Below, piece after piece: positions 7,618 to 15,780 of a stretch of 25,177 nucleotides of DNA. Position numbers and translations under genes: made by a program. The stretch is from PR03 sp031362725 (GTDB lineage Bacteria > Myxococcota_A > UBA9160 > PR03): positions 1-25,177 of the forward strand of contig JANLTC010000096.1 of assembly GCA_031362725.1 (NCBI GenBank). Reading direction: 5' to 3'. The stretch's first letter is position 1, and every line of letters begins with the position of its first letter. The notes under the pieces are model-generated. The model had not been told where the DNA came from. It saw nothing but the letters and a program-made list of their open reading frames with translations, and did no database searches.

Positions 7618-7976
7618 GCGCGGCTGCTGCGTGCCGGCTTCGCGGCGAGCAGGTCCTTCGCTTCGTCGAGCAGGTCCTTTGCTTCGGCCTCGAGTTCGTA
7701 GAACGCCCAGATCCCGATCTTCGAGGTGCGCAGCAGCCCGGCTTCGCGCAGCACCTTCAGGTGGTGGGAGATGGTCGGCTGCGCGAGTTCGAAGCGATCG
7801 ACGATGTCGCAGACGCATACCGGCCCTGCCTGCGCGCCGACGAGGCGCAGGATCTCGAGGCGGGTGGCGTCGGCCAGCGCCTTGAAAGCCGTCACCAGCC
7901 GCTGCTGGTCGCGGGCCGGCAGCGGACGGATTGCCCGGACGGGGCAGCAGCCTTGGGGTCGTTCGCGCGTCGTCAT
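7614..7976 (-). CDS. arsR: ArsR/SmtB-family metalloregulatory repressor
   Basis: This is a 120-residue winged-helix repressor. Residues 25-95 carry the ArsR core: FKALADATRLEILRLV, then PVCVCDI at 52-58, then the recognition helix QPTISHHLKVLREAGLL (66-82). The CVCD pair in the alpha-3 region is the As(III)/Sb(III)-binding motif of classical ArsR repressors. Two more Cys (10-11) near the N-terminus could add a ligand. Binding of arsenite would release it from DNA. The ATG at 7976 was chosen with an AGAG site 8 bp upstream; a GTG at 7985 is the alternative. It diverges from arsI and overlaps the GH1 gene by GTGA. An inverted repeat in the shared spacer is the probable operator. Confidence 0.93.
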   Translation of the reverse strand: MTTRERPQGCCPVRAIRPLPARDQQRLVTAFKALADATRLEILRLVGAQAGPVCVCDIVDRFELAQPTISHHLKVLREAGLLRTSKIGIWAFYELEAEAKDLLDEAKDLLAAKPARSSRA

Positions 7977-8006
7977 GCAGCGCACTCTACCCGAGCTTCG
8001 TACGCA

Positions 8007-8053
8007 TTGACATCCATCGATTGGTTACTATGATCCTATCGAAGGTAATCAAT
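8007..8053 (+). promoter_or_regulatory. arsI promoter with ArsR-operator-like inverted repeat
   Basis: TTGACA (8007-8012) and TATGAT (8029-8034) are separated by 16 bases, a strong sigma70-type promoter for arsI. ATTGGTTACT (8020-8029) and GGTAATCAAT (8044-8053) form an inverted repeat, with 8 of 10 bases complementary. The left arm covers the start of the -10 box. An ArsR dimer bound here would block the polymerase. The region is conspicuously A+T-rich compared with its surroundings and lies between the divergent arsR and arsI genes. The promoter elements are seen; the operator role is inferred. Confidence 0.7.
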
Positions 8054-8094
8054 ATGTCGCACCGGCCACGGCCGAGCGACCCGGAGGATCGATC

Positions 8095-8526
8095 ATGCGT
8101 GTGCAGCTCGCTCTCAACGTCGAGAACCTGGACGATGCGGTCGCGTACTACTCGAAACTGTTTGGTGCCAAGGTGAGCAAGCGCAAGCCCGGCTACGCCA
8201 ACTTCGCGATCGACGAGCCGCCGCTGAAGCTCGTCCTGCTCGAGGTGCCCGGCGCACCCGAACGCCTCAACCACCTGGGCGTCGAGGTATTCGAGCAAAG
8301 CGACGTCGACGCGGCGATCGGGCGCCTCTCCGCGGCGGGCATCGCAGGCGAGGTGGAGATCGATCGTACCTGCTGCCACGCGGTGCAGAACAAGGTCTGG
8401 TCGAGCGATCCGCAGGGCGCGCGGTGGGAGTTCTACCGCGTACTCGCCGACAGCGAGACGTTCGGCGCGCCGCCGCCGGTCACGCCCGAAGCGGCTCCCG
8501 CCGCGAGTGCCTGCGGCTGCCGTTGA
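8095..8526 (+). CDS. arsI: ArsI-type C-As lyase (organoarsenical dioxygenase, CadI family)
   Basis: This 143-residue VOC-fold protein matches ArsI. ArsI is the Fe(II)-dependent dioxygenase that splits the carbon-arsenic bond of trivalent methyl- and aromatic arsenicals, releasing arsenite. The diagnostic segment TCCHAVQNKVW (92-102) contains the adjacent Cys93-Cys94 that bind As(III). The iron ligands of the family correspond to Gln4, His60 and Glu112, all present. The C-terminal tail ends in CGC, a further possible thiol site. The ATG at 8095 has a GGAGGA site. It is transcribed divergently from arsR, so induction by arsenite or organoarsenicals is likely. The older name CadI (cadmium-induced) is an alternative label for the same family. 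Confidence 0.93.
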   Translation: MRVQLALNVENLDDAVAYYSKLFGAKVSKRKPGYANFAIDEPPLKLVLLEVPGAPERLNHLGVEVFEQSDVDAAIGRLSAAGIAGEVEIDRTCCHAVQNKVWSSDPQGARWEFYRVLADSETFGAPPPVTPEAAPAASACGCR

Positions 8527-8555
8527 CGGGTGCGAAGCGGTGACTTCCGGGGATG

Positions 8556-8579
8556 CGGAACGGTGCGTTCCGTTATAAC
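8556..8579 (+). promoter_or_regulatory. Perfect inverted repeat next to a -10-like element, upstream of the DUF1329 gene
   Basis: CGGAACG (8556-8562) and CGTTCCG (8566-8572) are a perfect 7-bp inverted repeat around a 3-base loop. It is followed at once by TATAAC (8574-8579), a good -10 match placed 32 bases before the DUF1329 start codon. No convincing -35 box is seen. It may be an operator at the DUF1329 promoter. It could instead be a weak terminator after arsI, although only a few T residues follow. Confidence 0.4.
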
Positions 8580-8611
8580 CTCGGCCGCCTCATCCCCGGA
8601 GGCCCCCCCGC

Positions 8612-9937
8612 ATGCGACGCTCTGCGATCCGGTCGTTCTCGTCTGCCGCGTTCTTCTTCGCCTGCATGCTGCCCATTGCGCGCGCGGCCGAGGACACGGG
8701 CACCGCCGCCCCGTCCTTCAAGACCGGCGACGTCGTCGCGTTCGACAAGATCGAAGAGCTGAAGCCGTTCCTGCCGAAGGAGCTCTGGGCGAATCGCGAT
8801 TTCTTCTTCTTCGAAGGCATGCAGCTGGAGATCGGTCCGTTCCACGCGGACTACAGCGCGGCGCCGACGTATGGCGCGGCAACGCAGAAGTTCGCGGGTC
8901 AAGCGAAGCTCGGTCCCGACAGCTCGCTCGAGAATTTCACCGCCGGCCAGCCGTTCCCGATGGACAAGATCGATTGCAAGGGCGATCCCGAGGCCGGCGC
9001 GAAAATCATCTGGGACTTCCACTACCGCTGGGCTCAGGAAAGCGGCGTGTCGAGCTTCTACTACTCGTACTGGGATCGCGGCGAAGAGCTGCCGCTCTAC
9101 TACGAGGGAACCGGTGGTGGCGTGCAGTTGTCGCACCGGTCGGAGCCGTCGCTCCAAGAGGAAGGCGGCGACATGTTCCGCGGCGAGACGCGCACCGGCG
9201 CGAGCGGCGCGGAGGTGACGGCGCCGTTCGACGCGCGCGGCATCATGCTGCTCTCGTATCGCTACAAGGATTCGGACAAGCCGGTCGCCGATGCGCGCAA
9301 CGACGATACCTGGGTCTACGTGCCGACGCTCCGCCGTGTGCGGCGCATCTCGACGGCCCAGCGCACCGACGCGATCTCCGGCACCGACTTCACCTTCGAC
9401 GACCTGTTCTCCTTCAACGGCGTGGTGCCGCAGTACTCGTGGAAGTGCCTCGGCGAGCAGGACGTGCTCGCGCCGATGAACACGAAGGTGAAGGGCTACC
9501 CGTACGTGAAGGACCAGAACTTCGGTCCCTACGGCCTGTCGTTCGCGTCCGACCGCTGGGAGATGCGCCACGCCGTGATCGTGCGGATGGACCCGCGCAA
9601 CGCCGACCATCCGTACGCGCGGAAGGACATCTACATCGACAAGCAGACGCTGCAGCCGCTGTATTCGTTCGCGTACGACCAGAAGGAAGAGCTGTGGAAG
9701 ATCATCTACCACAACCACCGCTGGAGTCAGGACGAGTCGCTGACGGGCAAGTGGTTCGAACCGTGGGAAGACGTGCCCGAGCCGCGCATCGTCTCGGTGG
9801 TGTCCGACACGATCATCAACGTGCAGACGGGCACCGGCAACCGCATCGAGTTCTGGGACGCGGGCGGGAAGTCGATCGGCAACAAGGCCCAGATTCGCCG
9901 TTACATCGACGTCGGGCGACTGACGCGCGGTCGCTGA
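8612..9937 (+). CDS. Secreted DUF1329-family protein
   Basis: This 441-residue exported protein has a clear signal peptide: two Arg at positions 2-3, a hydrophobic run, and ARA cleaved near residue 25. The body matches the DUF1329 family, which is related to outer-membrane lipoprotein-sorting folds. Visible family-like features are the abundance of aromatic residues, the DDTWVYVPTLRRVRRIS segment, and a C-terminal block listing Tyr/Trp-rich strands (LYSFAYDQKEELWKIIYHNH). The family often sits near hydrophobic-compound degradation genes and is suspected of envelope lipid or substrate handling, but no reaction is established. The ATG at 8612 has a GGAGG site at 8598-8602. It appears to be its own transcription unit. 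Confidence 0.88.
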   Translation: MRRSAIRSFSSAAFFFACMLPIARAAEDTGTAAPSFKTGDVVAFDKIEELKPFLPKELWANRDFFFFEGMQLEIGPFHADYSAAPTYGAATQKFAGQAKLGPDSSLENFTAGQPFPMDKIDCKGDPEAGAKIIWDFHYRWAQESGVSSFYYSYWDRGEELPLYYEGTGGGVQLSHRSEPSLQEEGGDMFRGETRTGASGAEVTAPFDARGIMLLSYRYKDSDKPVADARNDDTWVYVPTLRRVRRISTAQRTDAISGTDFTFDDLFSFNGVVPQYSWKCLGEQDVLAPMNTKVKGYPYVKDQNFGPYGLSFASDRWEMRHAVIVRMDPRNADHPYARKDIYIDKQTLQPLYSFAYDQKEELWKIIYHNHRWSQDESLTGKWFEPWEDVPEPRIVSVVSDTIINVQTGTGNRIEFWDAGGKSIGNKAQIRRYIDVGRLTRGR

Positions 9938-10001
9938 GCGGACGCTCTCCGCAGCGCGCGCGGTTGCTACGGTCCAGCGGTCTTCGCCGCAGGGGGGTCG
10001 C

Positions 10002-11116
<1,115 letters not shown>

Positions 11117-11117
<1 letters not shown>

Positions 11118-13582
11118 TGCGACGTTCGCGAGCGCTGCGCAGGGCTCGCGCTGCGCTGCTGTTCGGCTGCATTGGGCTCGCACTCGCACCGCGACTTCAT
11201 GCGCAGCTGTTGCCGCCGCCGAGCAGCGAACCGCAAGCTCCGCAGTTGTTTCCAGCCGTACCCACGCAGGTTCCTACGCCAGCGCCCATCGCGCCCGCTG
11301 CGCTTGCACTGCCCGAAATCGCTGCCAGCGGAGAAGCCACGCTGGCGCGTCTGCGCGCGATCGAAGCGGAAGTGGCGCCGGATGCCCGCGCGATTGCGAT
11401 CGCCGAGGCAGTTCCGAAGCGCGCCGAAGATCTCGATCGAGGCGTCGCCGCCGTCGAGGAGGCGATCGCGACGCGTGCGGGCCTCGACCGCCTGATCGAT
11501 CTCGAGCGCAACCTCGCCGGCATCCGCGAGGAGGTCGACGGCTGGCAGGCGGTGACGAAAGCGCGCGCGGAGGCGCTCGAAGCGCGCGTTGCCGAGGTCG
11601 CGGCGCTGAAGGACACCTGGGATCTGACGCTCGAAGGCGCGCGCAACGAGAAGGCGCCGGACGCCGTGCTCGACCGCATGCGCGATTTGCGCAAGGAGAT
11701 CCGCGCCGTTCAGGGCCGCATGCAGGACATGCGCAGCGACGCGCTCACGCAGCAGGGCGACGTTGCCAAGCTCTGGACGACGATCTCGCTGCTGCTCGAC
11801 AACGTGGCGCGCGCGCGCTGGGAGATTCGCGGCCAACTCTTCGAGGCCGATCGAAGCCCGCTCTGGACGGCGTTCGGCAAGGCGCAGAGCCTCGAATCGG
11901 TGCTGACCCGGGTTCGCAAGGCGACCGAGCGCGACATCGAGAACCTGCGCACCTTTGCCGCGTTGAGCGCGGATCGGATCCGCATCCACGCTCTGCTCCT
12001 CGCCGGATACCTGGGTCTCGCAATGGTGTTGCGGAGCTGGGCGCGCCGGCGCCGCGCCGCCGGCAGGCCGATCGGACCGGCGTCGCGCGTCTACGAGAGC
12101 CCCATCTCGGTCGCGCTGCTCGGCGCGCTGCTGGCGACACCGTGGCTCTATCCGCACGCGCCGCTCGTGCTGAACGGGCTCTTCGGACTGCTGGTGCTGA
12201 TCCCGACGCTCGTGCTGCTCTTCGATGTCTTCCCGGCCGAGCTGCGACGGCTGTGGTTCGCACTGGCGTGTTTCTATCTCGTCGATCGCCTGCGTTACTC
12301 GCTGCAATCGGTCGAATTGCTCGAGCGATCGCTGTTCCTGCTCGAGATGATGGCGGCGACGGCGTTCGTCATCTGGCTGTTGCGGAGCTTCCGCTTCGAA
12401 CAGCTCGTTCGCACGGTCGGCTCGCCGGTCATCGTGCGTCGCGTGCTGCGCAGCATGGCGATTGCGTTCGCGCTGGCGGCGGTTGCCGACGGGCTCGGTT
12501 TCTTCACGCTGGGCAAGGTGGTCGGCGAGGGCATTTTGACCAGCATCTACGCGGCAACGGTGCTCTACGGTGCCGCGGTCATCGTGCGGCCGATCGTTCC
12601 GGCGCTGCTCGGCTCGCGTCCGATGGACTCGCTTCACCTGATCTCGCGCTATCGCGAAGCGATCGCGCGATTCCTCGATCGCGCGATCCAGTGGATCGCG
12701 ATCGCGGCCTGGGCCTACGCCACGCTGGATCGGATGACGCTCGCTGATCCGATCGGGAGCGCGCTGCATTGGCTGATCACGACGCCAGTACAGATGGGCA
12801 CCGTCGCGATCTCGCTCGGCGACATCTTCGCGTTCGGCGCGGTGGTGCTGGCGACGATCCTGCTCTCCCGCGCGGTGCGCGTGCTGCTCGAAGAAGACGT
12901 CCTGCCGCGCACGCGTCTGGAAAGGGGAATCCCGCACGCGATCTCGAACACCGCCGCCTACGCGGTGTCGGCCATCGGTTTCGTCCTTGCGCTCGGCGCA
13001 GCGGGCATCGATCTCTCCAAAGTGACGGTGCTGGCGGGCGCCTTCGGCATCGGCATCGGTTTCGGCTTGCAGAACATCGTCAACAACTTCATTTCGGGAC
13101 TGATCCTGCTCTACGAGCGTCCGATCCAGATCGGCGACACCGTCGAAGTCGGAACCCTGACGGGCGAGGTCAAGCGGATCGGCATCCGCTCGAGCACGCT
13201 TCGCACCTTTCAGGGCGCCGAAGTGATCGTGCCGAACGCGAGCCTGATCGCCGAGAAGGTCGTCAACTGGACGCTCTCGGATCGCCAGCGACGTATCGAA
13301 CTGCCCGTGGGCGTTGCCTACGGAACCGATCCCGAGCGCGTGCTCGCGATCCTGTTGGGTGTCGCAAGGGCGTCGTCGGAGGTTCTGGAAGATCCGCCGC
13401 CGCTCGCACTATTCCGCGGTTTCGGCGACAGCGCGCTCAACTTCGAACTGCGCGTCTGGACGGGACTCTCCAACTATCTCGAGGTCCACAGCCGCATCGC
13501 CATCGCCGTCAACGCCGCCCTCCGCGAAGCCGCCATCGAAATCCCCTTCCCCCAACGCGACCTCCACATCAAGCCAGGCTGA
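11117..13582 (+). CDS. Large MscS-family mechanosensitive channel (MscK/YbiO-like layout)
   Basis: This is an 821-residue inner-membrane protein. It has a signal peptide (about 1-26), then a Pro/Gln-rich linker. A long, charged, probably coiled-coil periplasmic domain follows (about 60-285). Several membrane segments run from about 290 to 660. The MscS pore helix is clear at about 640-665 (AGAFGIGIGFGLQNIVNNF), followed by the beta domain (YERPIQIGDTVEVGTLTGEV) and the alpha/beta vestibule ending in EIPFPQRDLHI. It should open under membrane tension to release solutes during osmotic downshift. The ATG at 11117 overlaps the frmA stop (TGATG). A TTG at 11114 is possible but less likely. Its own TGA forms the first bases of the REP repeat at 13581. 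Confidence 0.92.
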
Positions 13583-13640
13583 GGAGAAAGGGGACGGTCC
13601 TCGAAGCGGACTGGCTGTGGACTCGAGGGACACACCTCAG
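13581..13640 (+). repeat. REP-like repeat, family 1, right next to the RAYT 3' end
   Basis: GAGGAGAAAGGGGAC (13581-13595) is followed by GGTCCTCG and then GTGGACTCGAGGGACACAC (13617-13635). The last 19 bases are identical to 14608-14626 on the other side of the transposase gene. The stop codon of the transposase (13637-13639, minus strand) lies immediately beyond, and the stop of the MscS gene overlaps its first bases. Confidence 0.85.
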
Positions 13641-14533
13641 CTCGGCGGTTGCATCTCTCGCGCACCGTTCGCGGCGCGCGCGGCCCGCACCGCTCGCGCG
13701 ACCCCCGAGGCGGTCGCGCCGATCGCGCTGCCGACCTGCGTGGCCGTGAGCCCCAGTCGGTCGACCCCGGCAAGCGCCAGTACGCGGCGGACCTTCGTCA
13801 CGGCGCGCTCGCGCGATCCATCCGTCAGGTCACGCAAGTCGACGCCATGGGCCGCGCACTCACGCGCGCGCCACGCGAGGAACTTCGTCCATGGCTCACT
13901 CTCGACCTGCACGAGCGACGCCGCGTCGCGCGTTCCGGGCATGTCGCCGTCGCACATCCAGTCCTGGAGTCGCTCGCGCGCCTCGTCCAGGGTGTCGCCG
14001 AAGAATGCACGGGCGGCGTTGGCATCGTGGAACTGCGGTACGGGCTGGACGCCGAGCAGCGCACCGTAACCGCACCACGGGTACCGAGCGAGTTGATCGA
14101 GCGAGTCGACCAGCTCGGCGCGCAGTGGATTCCGGTGCACGTAGCGGATCAATCCCATTGCGTCTGCGTCGTCGCGCGCGGGTCGCGAGCGGAAGCGGTT
14201 CTGCACCAGATGCCCGACCCGTTCGTGGCGTCGATTGAAGTACAGCGAGTAGCCGGTGCCGATGCGGTGCATCGCGCGCGCGAGTGGGCGATCGCCCGTC
14301 TGGAGTACGAGATGCACGTGGTTCGACATCAGTACCCACGCGAGACAACGAACGCGCTCCTCGGGCAGGATCGCGTCGAGGCGACGCAGGTAGTCGTGGC
14401 GGTCGGCGTCGTCGACAAAGGTCGTGCGGCGCTCGACGCCGCGCTGGATCACGTGGTGAACGATACCGGGCGCATCGAAGCGAGGTCCACGCGGCAAATC
14501 GAGTCTCCCCGGGACCGTGATCCGGGGCAACAC
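13637..14533 (-). CDS. REP-associated tyrosine transposase (RAYT, Y1_Tnp fold)
   Basis: This protein is about 298 residues from the GTG at 14533. The N-terminus RLDLPRGPRFDAPGIVHHV and QRG is the usual RAYT opening. The HUH-type metal-binding motif NHVHLV is at 71-76, and YFNRRHERVGHLVQNRF follows at 98-114. YVHRNPLRAE (131-140) is the conserved block in which Tyr131 is the likely nucleophile. Residues about 225-290 add a C-terminal helical domain that looks like helix-turn-helix (LTATQVGSAIGATASGVARAV), as in the longer RAYTs. It would cut and join single-stranded REP hairpins. No good ribosome site precedes the GTG, and a TTG or further upstream start is possible because the frame stays open through the repeats. 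Confidence 0.88.
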   Translation of the reverse strand: MLPRITVPGRLDLPRGPRFDAPGIVHHVIQRGVERRTTFVDDADRHDYLRRLDAILPEERVRCLAWVLMSNHVHLVLQTGDRPLARAMHRIGTGYSLYFNRRHERVGHLVQNRFRSRPARDDADAMGLIRYVHRNPLRAELVDSLDQLARYPWCGYGALLGVQPVPQFHDANAARAFFGDTLDEARERLQDWMCDGDMPGTRDAASLVQVESEPWTKFLAWRARECAAHGVDLRDLTDGSRERAVTKVRRVLALAGVDRLGLTATQVGSAIGATASGVARAVRAARAANGAREMQPPS

Positions 14534-14551
14534 GCACCGTAACAAATGCCA

Positions 14552-14703
14552 GCGAGGATAAAGTGGAGAAAGGTGGAGAAAGGGGACGGTCCTGCCGAGG
14601 ACCAGCCGTGGACTCGAGGGACACACTTGGTCGAGGTGTGTCCCCTTTCTCCTCGGCCCGTCCATGTCGAGGACCGTCCCCTTTCTCCCCTTTCTCCTCC
14701 TCA
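14552..14703. repeat. BIME: family-1 REP copies in inverted orientation
   Basis: The plus-oriented copy (14552-14630) contains GGAGAAAGGGGACGGTCCT at 14575-14593. The exact reverse complement of these 19 bases is at 14670-14688. At the centre, GGGACACAC (14618-14626) pairs with GTGTGTCCC (14636-14644) around a 9-base loop. The minus-oriented part holds two AAAGGGGAC units 36 bases apart, as at 2913-2968. The region could fold into a long cruciform or hairpin. It fills the space between the transposase start and the stop of the LLM gene, whose TGA overlaps its end. Confidence 0.85.
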
Positions 14704-15648
14704 GCCGCGGAAGGCGGGGATTACTTTTTCGGCGAAGAGCTGTGCGGGCAGGCGGGTGTCGCGGCCGAAGAATTCGATGACGAAGGTGGTGCAGCCGAGC
14801 TCGACGTGGCGTTCGATGCAGTCGGTGACGCGGGCCGGTGTGCCCCAGATGCCGTGCTCGGCGAGCGCGCCGCCCATGTGACCGCCGTAGATCTTGGTGG
14901 CCTTCGCGAGCGCGGTGTCGGCGCCGGCCTCGTCCTCCGCGATCACGACGACGCACTGCTGCGAAATCTCGATCGTGTCGAAGTCGCGCTGCACGTCGTC
15001 GCAGCGCTGCCGCAACGCCAGGATCTTCGCGCTGAGCTGCGCCTGATGGACGCCCATGTTGTTCCAGATGTCGGCGTGTCGCGCGGCGATTCCCATCAGC
15101 ACCTTCTCGCCGCCGCCGCCGATCAGTACCTGCGGCCGCACGCTCGGCTTCGGCTCGCACACCGCGTCGCGTACCGAGAAGTGCTTGCCCTCGAAGGTCG
15201 CCTTCTCCTCGGTCCAGAGCAGCTTCAGGATCTGCACGGTCTCTTCGAGCGCCCGCAGCCGCTCGCGCAGCGGCGGGAACACGCAGCCGGTATCCCTGAA
15301 CTCGGCCTCGAACCAGCCCGCGCCGAGACCGACGATCGCGCGCCCCGGCCCGGCGATCTGGTCGAGCGTCGCGACCTGCTTGGCGAGCAGCGCGGGATTG
15401 CGAAAGAACGGCGGCGTCACCAGCGTGCCGAGCCCCGCTCGCCCGGTCACCGCGGCGACCGCGGCGAGCTGTGTCCACGCTTCCAGAATCGGCAGCGTCG
15501 GGATCGGTACGCCGTAGACGTGATCGCAGACCCACAGGTGATCGAAGCCGAGCCGCTCGAACTCGATCGCCGCATCGCGCGCCTCCGGCCAGGTCCGCTT
15601 GATCTGCGGCAGCGTGACGCCAAAACGGATGGGTCGAGGTGCGGGCAT
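14701..15648 (-). CDS. LLM-class F420-dependent oxidoreductase (second)
   Basis: This is a 315-residue luciferase-like TIM-barrel protein. Segments typical of the TIGR03560-like F420 group are visible: IRFGVTLPQ at the N-terminus, FDHLWVCDHVYG (about 35-46), LGTLVTPPFFRNPALLAKQVATLD, GPGRAIVGLGAGWFEAEF (about 99-116), and PQVLIGGGGEKVL. It probably uses reduced F420 or flavin; the substrate is unknown. The ATG at 15648 has a GGAGAA site, and the upstream extension of the frame to 16092 is antisense to the P450 gene. The gene is only distantly similar to the LLM gene at 3637-4479 and is sandwiched between two different repeat arrays. Its stop codon overlaps the BIME. Confidence 0.9.
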   Translation of the reverse strand: MPAPRPIRFGVTLPQIKRTWPEARDAAIEFERLGFDHLWVCDHVYGVPIPTLPILEAWTQLAAVAAVTGRAGLGTLVTPPFFRNPALLAKQVATLDQIAGPGRAIVGLGAGWFEAEFRDTGCVFPPLRERLRALEETVQILKLLWTEEKATFEGKHFSVRDAVCEPKPSVRPQVLIGGGGEKVLMGIAARHADIWNNMGVHQAQLSAKILALRQRCDDVQRDFDTIEISQQCVVVIAEDEAGADTALAKATKIYGGHMGGALAEHGIWGTPARVTDCIERHVELGCTTFVIEFFGRDTRLPAQLFAEKVIPAFRG

Positions 15649-15659
15649 CGCGTTCTCCA

Positions 15660-15765
15660 GGTGCCGGGCTTCGGGTTTTCGCCCTGTCAGCTTATCGAGC
15701 AAGCAGGTGCGATGAAATCCGCGACCACGATAACCTGACAAACGGAAAACCTGACGCCCGGCACC
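15660..15765. repeat. Inverted pair of family-2 repeats
   Basis: The right arm (15728-15765) has ATAACCTGAC, then a second AACCTGAC, then GCCCGGCACC, as at 14-51. The left arm (15660-15697) is its imperfect reverse complement, matching at 30 of 38 positions, with a 30-base loop between. The pair fills the intergenic space between the divergent LLM and P450 genes and may affect both promoters. The left arm is more diverged, suggesting compensating or decayed hairpin arms. Confidence 0.75.
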
Positions 15766-15780
15766 GCTACCCGAGGAACC

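Larger units (their letters stand above)
13581..14703 (-). mobile_element. RAYT / REP (BIME) element
   Basis: The element consists of one REP-associated tyrosine transposase gene with family-1 repeats on both sides in the same orientation. A further inverted copy at the far end makes a hairpin-forming BIME. Family-1 repeats also occur alone at 2913-2968, as expected if the transposase acts on short REP units in trans. RAYTs are known as domesticated, usually single-copy relatives of IS200/IS605 transposases. The exact ends of any mobile unit cannot be fixed from one locus. Confidence 0.75.

Noticed and set aside
9938..9952. GCGGA/TCCGC hairpin after the DUF1329 gene as terminator
   Set aside because: The stem is only 5 bp with no T-run, and it competes with an overlapping GAGCG/CGCTC pairing. 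Not convincing.
14552..14700. CRISPR array
   Set aside because: The repeats are inverted and nested, with no series of equal-length unique spacers and no cas genes.
13637..15535. One 632-codon minus-strand frame joining RAYT with upstream sequence
   Set aside because: The upstream part runs through the repeat array and then out of frame across the LLM gene. It is an open shadow frame typical of high-GC DNA, not a fusion.
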